A DNA stretch of 38,643 nt from an uncultured Lachnospiraceae bacterium (GCA_902773435.1 CACYEN010000176.1:1-38643), one strand, 5' to 3'; shown: positions 14,328 to 22,617, counted from the first letter of the stretch. The notes: a model not told the origin generated them from the sequence alone. Numbers and translations are program-made.

Positions 14328-14856
14328 GAACATCACCCTGATCGGGATGCCTGCCTCCGGGAAGAGCACGGTCGGCGTCATCCTGGCCAAGATCATCGGC
14401 TACGACTTCGTCGATACGGACATCCTCATCCAGCGCAGAACGGGCAGGAGGCTCAGGGATCTCATCTCCAGCGAGGGAATCGACGGATTTCTAAGTATCG
14501 AGAACCGGGTCTGCCGCAGTCTCGCCGCGAAACACGCGGTGATCGCGACCGGCGGCAGCGCGGTCTACGGCGAAGAGGGCATGGAGCGCCTGAAGTCGAT
14601 CGGGATCGTCGTCTATCTCGAGACCGCCTATGATGTCCTTGAGCGGAGGCTCCACAACATCAGGAGGAGAGGCGTCATCATAAGGGAGGGACAGACCCTC
14701 AGGGATCTCTATGAGGAGAGAGCCCCGCTCTACCGGAAGTACGCGGATATCACGATCTCTGAGGAGCACGGGAATTCCGAGCAGGTCGTCGCCGGGATCG
14801 TCAGCGAGCTGAGGCGGCGCGGGACGTTCGGGAAAGAGTGGCGGTCACTCACGTGA
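14317..14856 (+). CDS. Shikimate-kinase-like protein lacking the shikimate-binding Arg
   Basis: A 179-residue P-loop kinase of the AroK fold: Walker A GMPASGKST (10-18), the substrate-side DTD (33-35), IATGGS (77-81) and the lid/LYEERAPLY segment (131-139) that carries the second shikimate-contacting Arg. AroK would phosphorylate shikimate in chorismate synthesis. Two expected features are altered: the usual GE-x-x-FR is GIDGFL, so the shikimate-binding Arg is Leu59, and GGG is GGS (79-81). It may therefore be a paralogue with another small substrate. The open frame extends upstream to 14197, but the ATG at 14317, with gagga upstream and an overlap with the end of the ATPase gene, is the natural start. 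Translational coupling to that gene is likely. Confidence 0.8.
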   Translation: MMNENITLIGMPASGKSTVGVILAKIIGYDFVDTDILIQRRTGRRLRDLISSEGIDGFLSIENRVCRSLAAKHAVIATGGSAVYGEEGMERLKSIGIVVYLETAYDVLERRLHNIRRRGVIIREGQTLRDLYEERAPLYRKYADITISEEHGNSEQVVAGIVSELRRRGTFGKEWRSLT

Positions 14857-14903
14857 AAGAATCAAACAGGTGCGGCGCGGAAGGCGCTGTGCGGAGGCTT
14901 TTT

Positions 14904-17900
14904 ATGAACAGAACCGGCAGTAAACTATTCACTCTTTTTCTTGCCGGCATGATCGCGGTCGGCTGTGTGCCGTCCGCGGTTTTTTCGTCGGGGGAGGAAT
15001 ATTTCGGGGAGGCGGATCTGACGGACGGTCCGGTGCTGTCCGGGGATGAAGGGCTCCCCGGCTCCGGTGACGTCTTCTTTGAGGACGCGGGGGATATTGA
15101 GAGCCCGCTCCTCGCGGAGGAGATGTACGGGGAGCCGGACGAGGGGAGCGAGGACTGGTTCGGAACCTTCACTGAGGAAGACGAGGGACTTCTCCCTGAG
15201 GAGGAGTGGTTTTCTGTCGGGGAGACGGACTTCCCTGAAGACGCGGGTGAAGCCGTGGATGGGTCCCCGGGCTTTGACGCGGAGGATGGGGAAGAAAATT
15301 CCCCCGCGGCGGGGGAGACCGGCGGGGAAGGGGAATCCGGAGGACCGGAGGACCCCGGAGTCCCGGAGGAGCCGGGCACTGGTGAAGACCCGGCTGCCCC
15401 GGAAGAACTGACCGGCGGGACGGATATCCCGGAAGACGGGGCGGAGACGGTTGCGCCGCCGGAGAGCGCCGAATCTGCCGCGGAAGATCTCTCATCCCCA
15501 TCAGTGGAAGATTCGGGACTTGCCGCCGTCATTCCCGATCTCCCGCCGAGGATGGATCTTTCCGGCTATCATCTGTTCTCGATCCGGGCGGGCGACGACG
15601 GGGACGGGGTGCCGACATTTACCGGAGATGAGATGCTGCTGACGACAGAGGAGGAGAAGGACGCGCTCGAGGAGGCAGCGTGGTCGGAGGCGTTTGCACT
15701 CGCCGCTGCCGGGGCTGAGACCTCCGGCGCGGAGTCCCCGGAGGCGGATGGGGAATCCGCGGAGACGGAATTCTTTTACGGGAAATCTTCGCGAAAGGCG
15801 GCTCCCGCCGGCGATTCGGAGACGGACGGCGGACTCCCGGGAGATGCCGCTTCGGACAGTGCCGCGGGGATAGCGGAGGATCCGATCCTGAGAACCGACT
15901 ATATCCTGGAGACCCTGGTCGGGGAGGCGCCGTCGTCCCTGCCGGAAAGTTACAGGAACACCGATGTGACCGAGGTGCAGAACCAGGGGAGCCTCAACGC
16001 CTGCTGGGCCTACGCGGGCCTGGACGCGGGACAGATCGGCCTTCTCGCGGAGGGATACGGGGACGGATCGTTCCTGTTCTCCCCGGGGCACCTGATGTAC
16101 TGCGCGTTCAATGGGGAGGAAGACACCTGGTCGACGACGGGGACCGCCTGGAACGCCATCGGCGGCACGCCCTCCATGGCGGCGGGAACGCTTCTTCGAT
16201 GGTACGGGGCCGCGGATATGGCGGACTATCCGACGCCGGGCCGGTTCAGGGACAGCGGTTATACGATGAGCGGCGAGGAGAGGACGGTGTCCCGGAGTCA
16301 CCTCGAGGAGGTGCTCCGCCTCCCGGAGCCGAACGGAACCTCCGCATCCGCGCAGCCCGTGGAGACGAGGCTGGAGGCATGCGAAAGGATCAGGCGGGCG
16401 GTGCTCGACTACGGCGCCGTCTCGATCGACCTCCACATGGGCGGTTACGATCCGGAGACGAACAGCGTCTACAGCACGAGCGAGACGATCAACCACGAGG
16501 TCGTCATCGTCGGATGGGACGACGGGAGGGAGACCGCCGCCGTCACCACCGACGCGGAAGGGAACACGGTCTCGCTCCCGGGCGCGTTTCTCGCCAAGAA
16601 TTCCTACGGGCGGTCCTACGGGGAGGACGGGTACATCTGGCTGTCCTACTACGACTGCTCGATGAAGAGGCCCAGGGTTTTCCGCTTCGAGAATACGATA
16701 TCGGGAGACCACAGGTATGAGGATCTCTACTCGTACGACGGGACCGGGTACAGGCTCACCGCGACCCTCGGGTCCGGGACGATGTCCAGCGCCAACGTCT
16801 TCACGGCGGAGAGAGACGGGGTGATCAGCGCGGCCGGCTTCTATCTTCCGGCGGGCGGGTCTTTCACCGCGGAACTTCTGACCGGCATCACGGACGGGAA
16901 CCCGGGTTCGGGGACGACCGCAGCCTCCGTATCGGGCACCAGGGAGTACGCGGGCTTCTATACTGTCCCGTTCGGGGAGGATGTCCGCGTGGAGGCGGGG
17001 GAGAGCTTCGCCGTCGCCGTGACGGCCTCTGCCGACGGCGTGTACTACTGCTTCTACGAGGGACCCGGTGAGACCTACACGTATACGAACGGACTTGTGC
17101 AGGTGACGGGACATGGTGAGGGGGAGTCGTGGAGAAGAAGCGGATCCGGAGACTTCACCGACATCACCGGGGATTACGGCAACGCCTGCATCAAGGCGTA
17201 CGGAAACCCCGTATTCGGCGTGACCTTCACCGACGAGGACGGGACGACGGTTCTCAGAGAGGAGACGAAGTACGTCAGGGGAACGCCCGCGGAGGCGGTC
17301 GAAACCCCTCCCGCGCCGACGAAGGATCCCGACGGGTTCTCTACCTATGAGTTCGCGGGCTGGACCCCGGCGATCGCCGACGTCACGGCGGACGTCGTCT
17401 ACACGGCGGTCTATGAGGGCACGGAGATCGTCCCCGGGAAATACGCGGTGACGGAGGGCGCCGGCAGTGCCTTCCTGTCCGGCGGGGGCGGCGGTCTTGC
17501 GTTTATGTCCGACGTGCCGCATGAGCTCTTCTTCAGGCTCCGGGTGGACGGCCTCGACGTCGGGGACTCGGACGCGGAGATCGGCGCTGGAGACGGAATG
17601 ACGGAGGTGACGCTGGATAACGCCTTTCTTGAGACACTTTCCCCCGGGAGGCACACGGTTGTGATCGGAGCGATCGACGGAGCCGCGGGGGCGGAATTCC
17701 TGGTGAGGCAGCCTGCTGTTCTCACATTCGCCTCGGAGGAGATCGAGAAAACCTACGCGCCCGAAGCGGTCTTCATCAATGAGCCGGATGCCGTGACGGA
17801 CGGAAAGCTCACGTGGAAATCCTCGGACACCTCGGTCGTAAAGGTCGTGAATTCCGCCGGGAAGATCCGGATCATGGGAGCCGGGGCCGCGGTGGTCACG

Positions 17901-18512
17901 GCCAGGTCGGCGGAGACCGACAGGTACGCGAAGGCATCCGCGTCATTTGCCGTGACCGTCCGGAAAGCGGAGAACGTGCTCACCGCCTCTTCGATCACAA
18001 GGGAGGGGACGGGGCAGATCGAGGCATTCTCAATGCCGGCGGAAGAGACCGGCGACGCCGCGCTCACCTATGAGTGCGGGAAGAGCGGGGTCTACGTGAG
18101 GGATACGGGAAAGATCACGATTACCGCGAGATTCGCGGGAAGGGCTTCCATCGCGATCAGCGCGCCGGAGACGGCGAATTATCTTCCCGCGCGGATTACC
18201 CGCACGCTGACGGTCACGCCGCAGCCGACCGCTGTCACCGGCCTCGGCAACACGGCTCCCGGGGAACTGACCGTCAGGTGGGCGAAGCGGGTCAGCGCCT
18301 CCGGCTATGTGCTCCAGTACACCAGGAACAGCTCCTTTGCGTCGAACGTCATGAAGGTGGAGGCCGACGGCCAGGATTCCCTCTCCGCCGTCCTCGGAAG
18401 GATGAGGGTGGGCGAGAGGTATTACGTGAGGGTGAGGGCGGTCCGGGAGGACGAGGGCAGGAAGTATTATTCCTCCTGGAGCCCGGTGAAGAGCATCGTT
18501 GTCAGGAAGTGA
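14904..18512 (+). CDS. Large secreted papain-like (C1A) protease with lectin-like, Ig-like and FN3 domains
   Basis: The 1202-residue product begins with a signal peptide (MNRTGSKLFTLFLAGMIAVGC, cleavage near residues 25-30). Residues about 30-330 are acidic and disordered (Glu/Gly/Pro/Asp-rich), a likely propeptide or spacer. The C1A domain spans about 345-600: Cys367 in NQGSLNACWAYA, His531 in INHEVVIVGWDD and Asn566 in LAKNSYGRSYGEDGYIW, a complete Cys-His-Asn triad. A lectin-like domain follows (about 612-760), then a Flg_new/MucBP-type beta repeat (about 770-845, FAGWTPAIADVTADVVY), Ig-like BIG2-type repeats (about 940-1105, WKSSDTSVVKV) and a C-terminal FN3 domain (about 1108-1202). No sortase motif or terminal anchor is visible. 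The ATG at 14904 follows cggagg; an upstream in-frame extension has no signal sequence. It probably processes host or diet proteins or the bacterium's own surface, but the target is unknown. Confidence 0.9.
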   Translation: MNRTGSKLFTLFLAGMIAVGCVPSAVFSSGEEYFGEADLTDGPVLSGDEGLPGSGDVFFEDAGDIESPLLAEEMYGEPDEGSEDWFGTFTEEDEGLLPEEEWFSVGETDFPEDAGEAVDGSPGFDAEDGEENSPAAGETGGEGESGGPEDPGVPEEPGTGEDPAAPEELTGGTDIPEDGAETVAPPESAESAAEDLSSPSVEDSGLAAVIPDLPPRMDLSGYHLFSIRAGDDGDGVPTFTGDEMLLTTEEEKDALEEAAWSEAFALAAAGAETSGAESPEADGESAETEFFYGKSSRKAAPAGDSETDGGLPGDAASDSAAGIAEDPILRTDYILETLVGEAPSSLPESYRNTDVTEVQNQGSLNACWAYAGLDAGQIGLLAEGYGDGSFLFSPGHLMYCAFNGEEDTWSTTGTAWNAIGGTPSMAAGTLLRWYGAADMADYPTPGRFRDSGYTMSGEERTVSRSHLEEVLRLPEPNGTSASAQPVETRLEACERIRRAVLDYGAVSIDLHMGGYDPETNSVYSTSETINHEVVIVGWDDGRETAAVTTDAEGNTVSLPGAFLAKNSYGRSYGEDGYIWLSYYDCSMKRPRVFRFENTISGDHRYEDLYSYDGTGYRLTATLGSGTMSSANVFTAERDGVISAAGFYLPAGGSFTAELLTGITDGNPGSGTTAASVSGTREYAGFYTVPFGEDVRVEAGESFAVAVTASADGVYYCFYEGPGETYTYTNGLVQVTGHGEGESWRRSGSGDFTDITGDYGNACIKAYGNPVFGVTFTDEDGTTVLREETKYVRGTPAEAVETPPAPTKDPDGFSTYEFAGWTPAIADVTADVVYTAVYEGTEIVPGKYAVTEGAGSAFLSGGGGGLAFMSDVPHELFFRLRVDGLDVGDSDAEIGAGDGMTEVTLDNAFLETLSPGRHTVVIGAIDGAAGAEFLVRQPAVLTFASEEIEKTYAPEAVFINEPDAVTDGKLTWKSSDTSVVKVVNSAGKIRIMGAGAAVVTARSAETDRYAKASASFAVTVRKAENVLTASSITREGTGQIEAFSMPAEETGDAALTYECGKSGVYVRDTGKITITARFAGRASIAISAPETANYLPARITRTLTVTPQPTAVTGLGNTAPGELTVRWAKRVSASGYVLQYTRNSSFASNVMKVEADGQDSLSAVLGRMRVGERYYVRVRAVREDEGRKYYSSWSPVKSIVVRK

Positions 18513-18518
18513 CGGCGG

Positions 18519-18555
18519 CCGGAAAGAACTGCCGCGGCCCGGCAGTTCTTTCCGG
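18519..18555 (+). terminator. Strong hairpin after the protease gene (no U-tract)
   Basis: A 16-bp perfect inverted repeat (18519-18534 / 18540-18555) with a 5-base loop starts seven bases after the stop codon. There is no T-run on either side, so it may be a transcript-stabilising 3' hairpin or a weak terminator. Confidence 0.5.
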
Positions 18556-18589
18556 CAGGGACCGGAGATGAACGGATATATGGAAACGC

Positions 18590-18622
18590 GAAAGAAAAGA
18601 GCGCCTGGTATCAGGCGCTCTT
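18590..18622 (-). terminator. Rho-independent terminator of the pot operon
   Basis: On the minus strand, an 11-bp perfect stem (aagagcgcctg / caggcgctctt, loop atac) is followed by ttctttc. The stem includes the potD stop codon. Confidence 0.85.
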
Positions 18623-19729
18623 GATTTCTTTCCAGAGATTGTAGTAGAGCCGTTCGACGTCCTCCCCGAGGTAACGGTAGGCCTCGAGGTTTTTGTGTTT
18701 CGAGAGGTCGGGGAAGAGCACCTCATTTTCAAGCTCCTCCTCGTCCATATACTGCTGCGCGGCCGTGTTCGGCGTCGAGTAGTAGATGTACTCGAAATTC
18801 TTGTAGGCGATGTCTCCGCGGCTCATGAAGTCGATCCACGCGGCGGCGGCCTTCTTGTGCCGCGAGTCCTTCGTGACGACCCAGGCGTCGACCCAGACAT
18901 TGGTGCCCTCCTCGGGAATACAGTAGGCCATGTCCGGGTTCTCCTCCCGCGTAAATTCCGCTTCGCCGGAGTAGATGACCCCGAGCTTCGACTCGCTGGC
19001 GACCATCTTGTCGCGGACCTCGTCGACGACGTAGGCCTGGACGAGCGGCTTCTGTTCGATCAGTAGGTTCTTCGCCTCCTCGAGCTCCTCCAGATTGACG
19101 GTGTTCATGGAGTATCCGAGCTTCTTCAGCGCGACCATGAAGAGATCCCTGACGCTGTCCTGCATGAGGATTTCGTCGTTGTACCCGGGGTCCCAGAGGA
19201 CGTCCCAGCTTGTGATCTCCTCGTCGATGAGAGACGTGTTGTAGAGGATTCCGACGGTTCCCCATGTATAGGGGACGGAATACTTGTTCTCCGGGTCGAA
19301 ATCCCTGGACATCTCCCAGAATTCTTCGCCTATGTTCGCCTTCACGTTCGGCATGAGGTCGAAGTCGAGCTCGCCGAGAAGGCCGCTCTCCGCCATCTTC
19401 GCGATCATGTAGTCGGAGGGGCAGATCACGTCGTACTGCGACGGGTCGGCGGCGATCTTCGGATACATGATCTCGTTGGTCTCGAAGACGTCGTAGATGA
19501 CGTTGTACCCGGTCTCCTCCTCAAATTCATCGATGACGTCCGGGTCGATGTACTCTCCCCAGTTGTAGACATAGAGCCGATTGCTGTCGTCGTCGGGATG
19601 ACTGCTGTGGCCGTCCCCGACGCAGCCGCCGAGAAGCGAGCACACGACAGCGGCCGCCGTGAGAAGGGCGGCGTATCTCCTGAAACGGGAACCGCGCGCC
19701 TTATCCGTGAGTGAAAATGTCTTCTCCAT
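18611..19729 (-). CDS. potD: Spermidine/putrescine-binding lipoprotein
   Basis: The extracytoplasmic solute-binding component of a polyamine ABC importer. The 372 residues start with a basic N-region and a hydrophobic stretch ending in the lipobox LLGGC (about residues 31-35), so it should be lipid-anchored. The mature part begins NRLYVYNWGEYIDPDVIDEFEEETG, the hallmark of PotD/PotF, and continues with DVICPSDYMIAKM, YTWGTVGILYN and DAWVVTKDSRHKKAAAAWIDFM. Whether spermidine or putrescine is preferred cannot be read from the sequence. Its ATG is four bases beyond the potC stop, with aaggaggac before it. It is the last gene of the operon. Confidence 0.96.
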   Translation of the reverse strand: MEKTFSLTDKARGSRFRRYAALLTAAAVVCSLLGGCVGDGHSSHPDDDSNRLYVYNWGEYIDPDVIDEFEEETGYNVIYDVFETNEIMYPKIAADPSQYDVICPSDYMIAKMAESGLLGELDFDLMPNVKANIGEEFWEMSRDFDPENKYSVPYTWGTVGILYNTSLIDEEITSWDVLWDPGYNDEILMQDSVRDLFMVALKKLGYSMNTVNLEELEEAKNLLIEQKPLVQAYVVDEVRDKMVASESKLGVIYSGEAEFTREENPDMAYCIPEEGTNVWVDAWVVTKDSRHKKAAAAWIDFMSRGDIAYKNFEYIYYSTPNTAAQQYMDEEELENEVLFPDLSKHKNLEAYRYLGEDVERLYYNLWKEIKSA

Positions 19730-19733
19730 CGCT

Positions 19734-20534
19734 TCAGTCCTCCTTTCCGCCGACGCCGAGCATGTTGCTTCCGCGCTGCACGAGAGTAAGAAGGACGAGC
19801 ACCGAGAGGAAGATCATGGCCGAGAGGGCGTACATCTCGGGCTTGATGCCGAGCTTGACCTCGGAGTAGATCTTGGTCGAGAGCGTGTGGACACCGGCCC
19901 CCGCGGTGAAGTGCGTGATGATGAAATCGTCGATCGACATCGTGAACGCCATGAGCCCGCCCGAGAGGATCGACGGCATGATCTCCGGGAGAACGGTCTT
20001 GAAAAACGCGTAGACCGGGCTCGCCCCGAGATCGAGCGCCGCCTCGTAGATGTGCGGGTTGAGCTCCCTGTACCGCGGCATGACGCTCAGGATCACGTAG
20101 GGAATGTTGAACGTGATGTGCGCGAGCAGGATCGTCCCGAAGCCGAACTGGATGCGGAGCGTGAGAAACAGAAGCATGAAGGACACGCCGGTCACGATGT
20201 CCGCGTTCAGCATCGGGATGTTGGTGATGCCGGTCATGACGGTCCGCGGGGTCTTCCTCATGCGGGACATGCAGATGCAGGCCATCGTACCGAGGACGAC
20301 CGCGATGACGGAGGACAGCAGCGCGAGCAGGATCGTGTTGACGAACGCCTGGCCGATGTCCGCGTTGGTGAAGAGGGAGCGGTACCAGCTGAGCGTGAAG
20401 CCGCCCCAGTGGCCGCGGCTCTTGCTTTTGTTGAAAGACTGCACGATGAGCATCGCGATCGGCGCGTACATGAAGATAAAGATCAGCGCGATATACAGTT
20501 TTTTGATTCCCTTGAACCTCACGTGATTTCTCAT
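19734..20534 (-). CDS. potC: Spermidine/putrescine ABC permease PotC
   Basis: A 266-residue permease with six membrane helices. The first follows the basic MRNHVRFKGIKKLY, and the ABC-interaction loop (EAA motif) reads YEAALDLGASPVYAFFKTVLPEIMPSI. The central PMLNADIVTGVSFMLLF is typical of PotC. It pairs with PotB to form the membrane channel driven by PotA. Its ATG overlaps the potB stop in an ATGA, so translation is probably coupled. Confidence 0.95.
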   Translation of the reverse strand: MRNHVRFKGIKKLYIALIFIFMYAPIAMLIVQSFNKSKSRGHWGGFTLSWYRSLFTNADIGQAFVNTILLALLSSVIAVVLGTMACICMSRMRKTPRTVMTGITNIPMLNADIVTGVSFMLLFLTLRIQFGFGTILLAHITFNIPYVILSVMPRYRELNPHIYEAALDLGASPVYAFFKTVLPEIMPSILSGGLMAFTMSIDDFIITHFTAGAGVHTLSTKIYSEVKLGIKPEMYALSAMIFLSVLVLLTLVQRGSNMLGVGGKED

Positions 20535-21349
20535 GCTTCCTCCCCCCTGTCAGTAAAGGCGGAGACCACCACACTGATGATGATAAAGACGAGGAGAACG
20601 AGCGAGAGCCCGGACCCGAGGTTCCAGTCGTAGGCGACCATGAACTCCTGCTCGATGACGTTGCCGATCAGGAGGATCTTGCCGCCGCCGAGAAGCGAGG
20701 ACACGACGAAGGTCGTGAGCGCCGGGATGAAGACCATCGTGATGCCCGAGATGACGCCGGGAAGCGACAGCGGGAAGATGACCTTGAGAAGGGTCTGCCC
20801 GGGGGCCGCGCCGAGGTCGCGGGCGGCGTTGACGACATTTTCATCGATCTTCGCCAGCGAGTTGTAGACCGGGAGGATCATGAACGGCAGGAAGTTGTAG
20901 ACCATGCCGAGTATGATCGCCCCGGGCGTGTTGATCATCCGAAGGGGCGCAAGCCCCAGGGAGCTTAAGAACGTGTTGATGACCCCGGTCTTCTCGAGCA
21001 GGGACTGCCACGCGTACGTGCGGAGCAGGAAGTTCATCCACATCGGGATGATGAGGAGCATCGTGAGAGATGAACTGGAATCCTTCTGGGTCTGCACGAG
21101 GAACAGGGAGAGCGGATACGCGAGGACGAGGCACACCAGCGTCGCGATGAGCGAGAGCAGGAGAGCCATGAGGAACGCCTTGCTGTGCGCGGGGTTCGCG
21201 ATCGCGGCGACGTTGGCGAATGTAAAATGTCCGTCAGCGTCCGTCAGTCCGTACCAGAACACCATGATAAGGGGGACGATGATGAAGAACGCCGCCCAGA
21301 TCATGTACGGTATGCCGAGAGAACCGGCGATTTTCTTCGTCTTATTCAT
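20531..21349 (-). CDS. potB: Spermidine/putrescine ABC permease PotB
   Basis: A 272-residue permease starting MNKTKKIAGSLGIPY, with six predicted helices and the EAA loop NAARDLGAAPGQTLLKVIFPLSLPG that docks onto PotA. The LLRTYAWQSLLEKTGVINTFL segment is characteristic of PotB. An in-frame ATG seven codons upstream lies inside potA. The start at 21349 has gaggcgg about nine bases before it and overlaps the potA stop by eight bases, so it is preferred. Confidence 0.94.
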   Translation of the reverse strand: MNKTKKIAGSLGIPYMIWAAFFIIVPLIMVFWYGLTDADGHFTFANVAAIANPAHSKAFLMALLLSLIATLVCLVLAYPLSLFLVQTQKDSSSSLTMLLIIPMWMNFLLRTYAWQSLLEKTGVINTFLSSLGLAPLRMINTPGAIILGMVYNFLPFMILPVYNSLAKIDENVVNAARDLGAAPGQTLLKVIFPLSLPGVISGITMVFIPALTTFVVSSLLGGGKILLIGNVIEQEFMVAYDWNLGSGLSLVLLVFIIISVVVSAFTDRGEEA

Positions 21350-22415
21350 TGGTCGGCACCGCCTCCTCATCTTCCGATGCGGGTTTGTTCATGACCTGGA
21401 TGTTGAACGGATCAACCCTGATGCCGACCTTATCGCCGACGGGACAGGGGCGCGTGGAGTGAGCAACCCACTCGCGGCCCGCGACGTCGACGCACATCTC
21501 ATAGTAGACGCCCTTGAAAATGAGATCCGTCACCTCTCCCGTCACAGTGCCCTCCCCGGCCTCGACGAGCTCGACGTCCTCGGGCCGGATGACGATGTCG
21601 ACGGCCCTTCCTTCGCCGAAACCTTTGTCGACGCAGGGGAATTCCGCCCCGTCGACCGAGATCAGCCCGTCCCGGAGGAAGACCGCCGGGAACAGGTTGC
21701 TGTCACCGATGAAGTCCGCGACGAAGGCGTTCTCCGGTTCGTTGTAGATCTCCTCGGGAGTGCCCATCTGCTGGATATAGCCCTGGTTCATGACCACGAT
21801 CTTGTCCGACATGGTCAGGGCTTCCTGCTGGTCATGCGTCACGTAGATGAACGTGATGGAGAGCTCGTTCTTCATGCGGATGAGCTCGTACTGCATGTCC
21901 TGGCGGAGCTTCAGGTCGAGCGCGCCGAGCGGCTCGTCGAGAAGCAGCACGCGGGGCTCGTTCACGATCGCGCGGGCGATCGCGACCCTCTGCTGCTGGC
22001 CGCCGGACAGCCTGGAGACAGAGCGCTTCTCATAGCCCTCGAGGCCGACGAGCTTCAGGGCGTAGGCGATCTTGTCCTCGATGTAGGATTTGCTCTGCTT
22101 CCTGATCCGGAGGCCGAACGCGATATTATCGGCCACGTTCATGTGCGTGAACAGGGCATAATTCTGGAAGACCGTATTCAGCTGTCTTTTGTTGGGCGGA
22201 AGCTGGGTGATGTCCTTTCCGTCGAAGATGACGGAACCCCTGTCGGGAGTCTCGAAACCGGCAATGATGCGCAGCGTGGTGGTTTTGCCGCAGCCGGACG
22301 GACCGAGAAGCGTGACAAATTCATTTTCATGGATGACGAGATCGAGGTCATCGAGGATGACCTTGTCGTCGAAAGACTTGGAGATGTGAGAAAGATGGAT
22401 CAGTTCATTGTTCAA
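21342..22415 (-). CDS. potA: Spermidine/putrescine ABC transporter ATPase PotA (TTG start)
   Basis: The 357-residue ATP-binding subunit energises polyamine import. Walker A is GPSGCGKTT, the Q-loop lies in TVFQNYALFTHM, the signature is LSGGQQQRVAIARA, Walker B is VLLLDEPLGALD and the switch His lies in YVTHDQQEA. The C-terminal TOBE-type regulatory domain (about 235-345) includes VDIVIRPEDVEL. The frame is open to 22565, but the upstream 50 residues have no family similarity. Alignment and ggagg nine bases before TTG at 22415 favour TTG, giving NNELIHLSHISKSF. An ATG-AGT-TGA minigene overlaps this start. Rare TTG initiation would keep expression low. Confidence 0.9.
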   Translation of the reverse strand: MNNELIHLSHISKSFDDKVILDDLDLVIHENEFVTLLGPSGCGKTTTLRIIAGFETPDRGSVIFDGKDITQLPPNKRQLNTVFQNYALFTHMNVADNIAFGLRIRKQSKSYIEDKIAYALKLVGLEGYEKRSVSRLSGGQQQRVAIARAIVNEPRVLLLDEPLGALDLKLRQDMQYELIRMKNELSITFIYVTHDQQEALTMSDKIVVMNQGYIQQMGTPEEIYNEPENAFVADFIGDSNLFPAVFLRDGLISVDGAEFPCVDKGFGEGRAVDIVIRPEDVELVEAGEGTVTGEVTDLIFKGVYYEMCVDVAGREWVAHSTRPCPVGDKVGIRVDPFNIQVMNKPASEDEEAVPTNE

Positions 22416-22490
22416 CTCATAAATCCTCCCTGCCGATCCGCTGCCCCGGCGCCCGGATGCCGGACTTATATCTCCCGGAACATGGCGGAA

Positions 22491-22512
22491 ATTATAAAGC
22501 CAGACCATTATA
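22491..22512 (-). promoter_or_regulatory. Candidate -10 boxes for the pot operon
   Basis: On the minus strand there are two perfect TATAAT hexamers, at 22512-22507 and 22496-22491, 75-100 bases upstream of potA. No convincing -35 sequence is seen for either, so which one is used is open. Confidence 0.4.
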
Positions 22513-22551
22513 TCATCACGGAGAGAAAAATAAACATCAAAATATAATATC

Positions 22552-22579
22552 TTGACATTCACCACCAGAGTGATATGAT
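22552..22579 (+). promoter_or_regulatory. Sigma-A promoter of lon
   Basis: A perfect TTGACA (22552-22557) and TATGAT (22574-22579) are separated by 16 bp. The predicted start near 22586 lies just before the CIRCE operator. Confidence 0.8.
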
Positions 22580-22590
22580 ATGTGTGAGTA

Positions 22591-22617
22591 TTAGCACTCG
22601 ATCAAGTGTAGTGCTAA
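22591..22617 (+). promoter_or_regulatory. CIRCE operator (HrcA binding site) upstream of lon
   Basis: TTAGCACTC, nine bases, TAGTGCTAA. The CIRCE consensus is TTAGCACTC-N9-GAGTGCTAA, so 17 of 18 arm positions match. It lies directly downstream of the predicted transcription start of lon, the usual place for HrcA repression. hrcA itself is not in the window. Confidence 0.9.

Noticed and set aside
15501-17654. A 717-codon open frame antisense to the C1A protease gene
   Set aside because: Shadow frame. The sense strand has a signal peptide, catalytic triad and domain series, whereas the antisense has none.
22466-22483. A six-codon frame (Met-Phe-Arg-Glu-Ile-stop, minus strand) in the pot leader as a polyamine-sensing leader peptide
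   Set aside because: There is no ribosome site before it, and such short frames are expected by chance.
22416-22565. A longer potA with 50 extra N-terminal residues
   Set aside because: The extension has no PotA similarity or ribosome site and would cover the likely promoter region; the TTG at 22415 follows ggagg and starts the family sequence.
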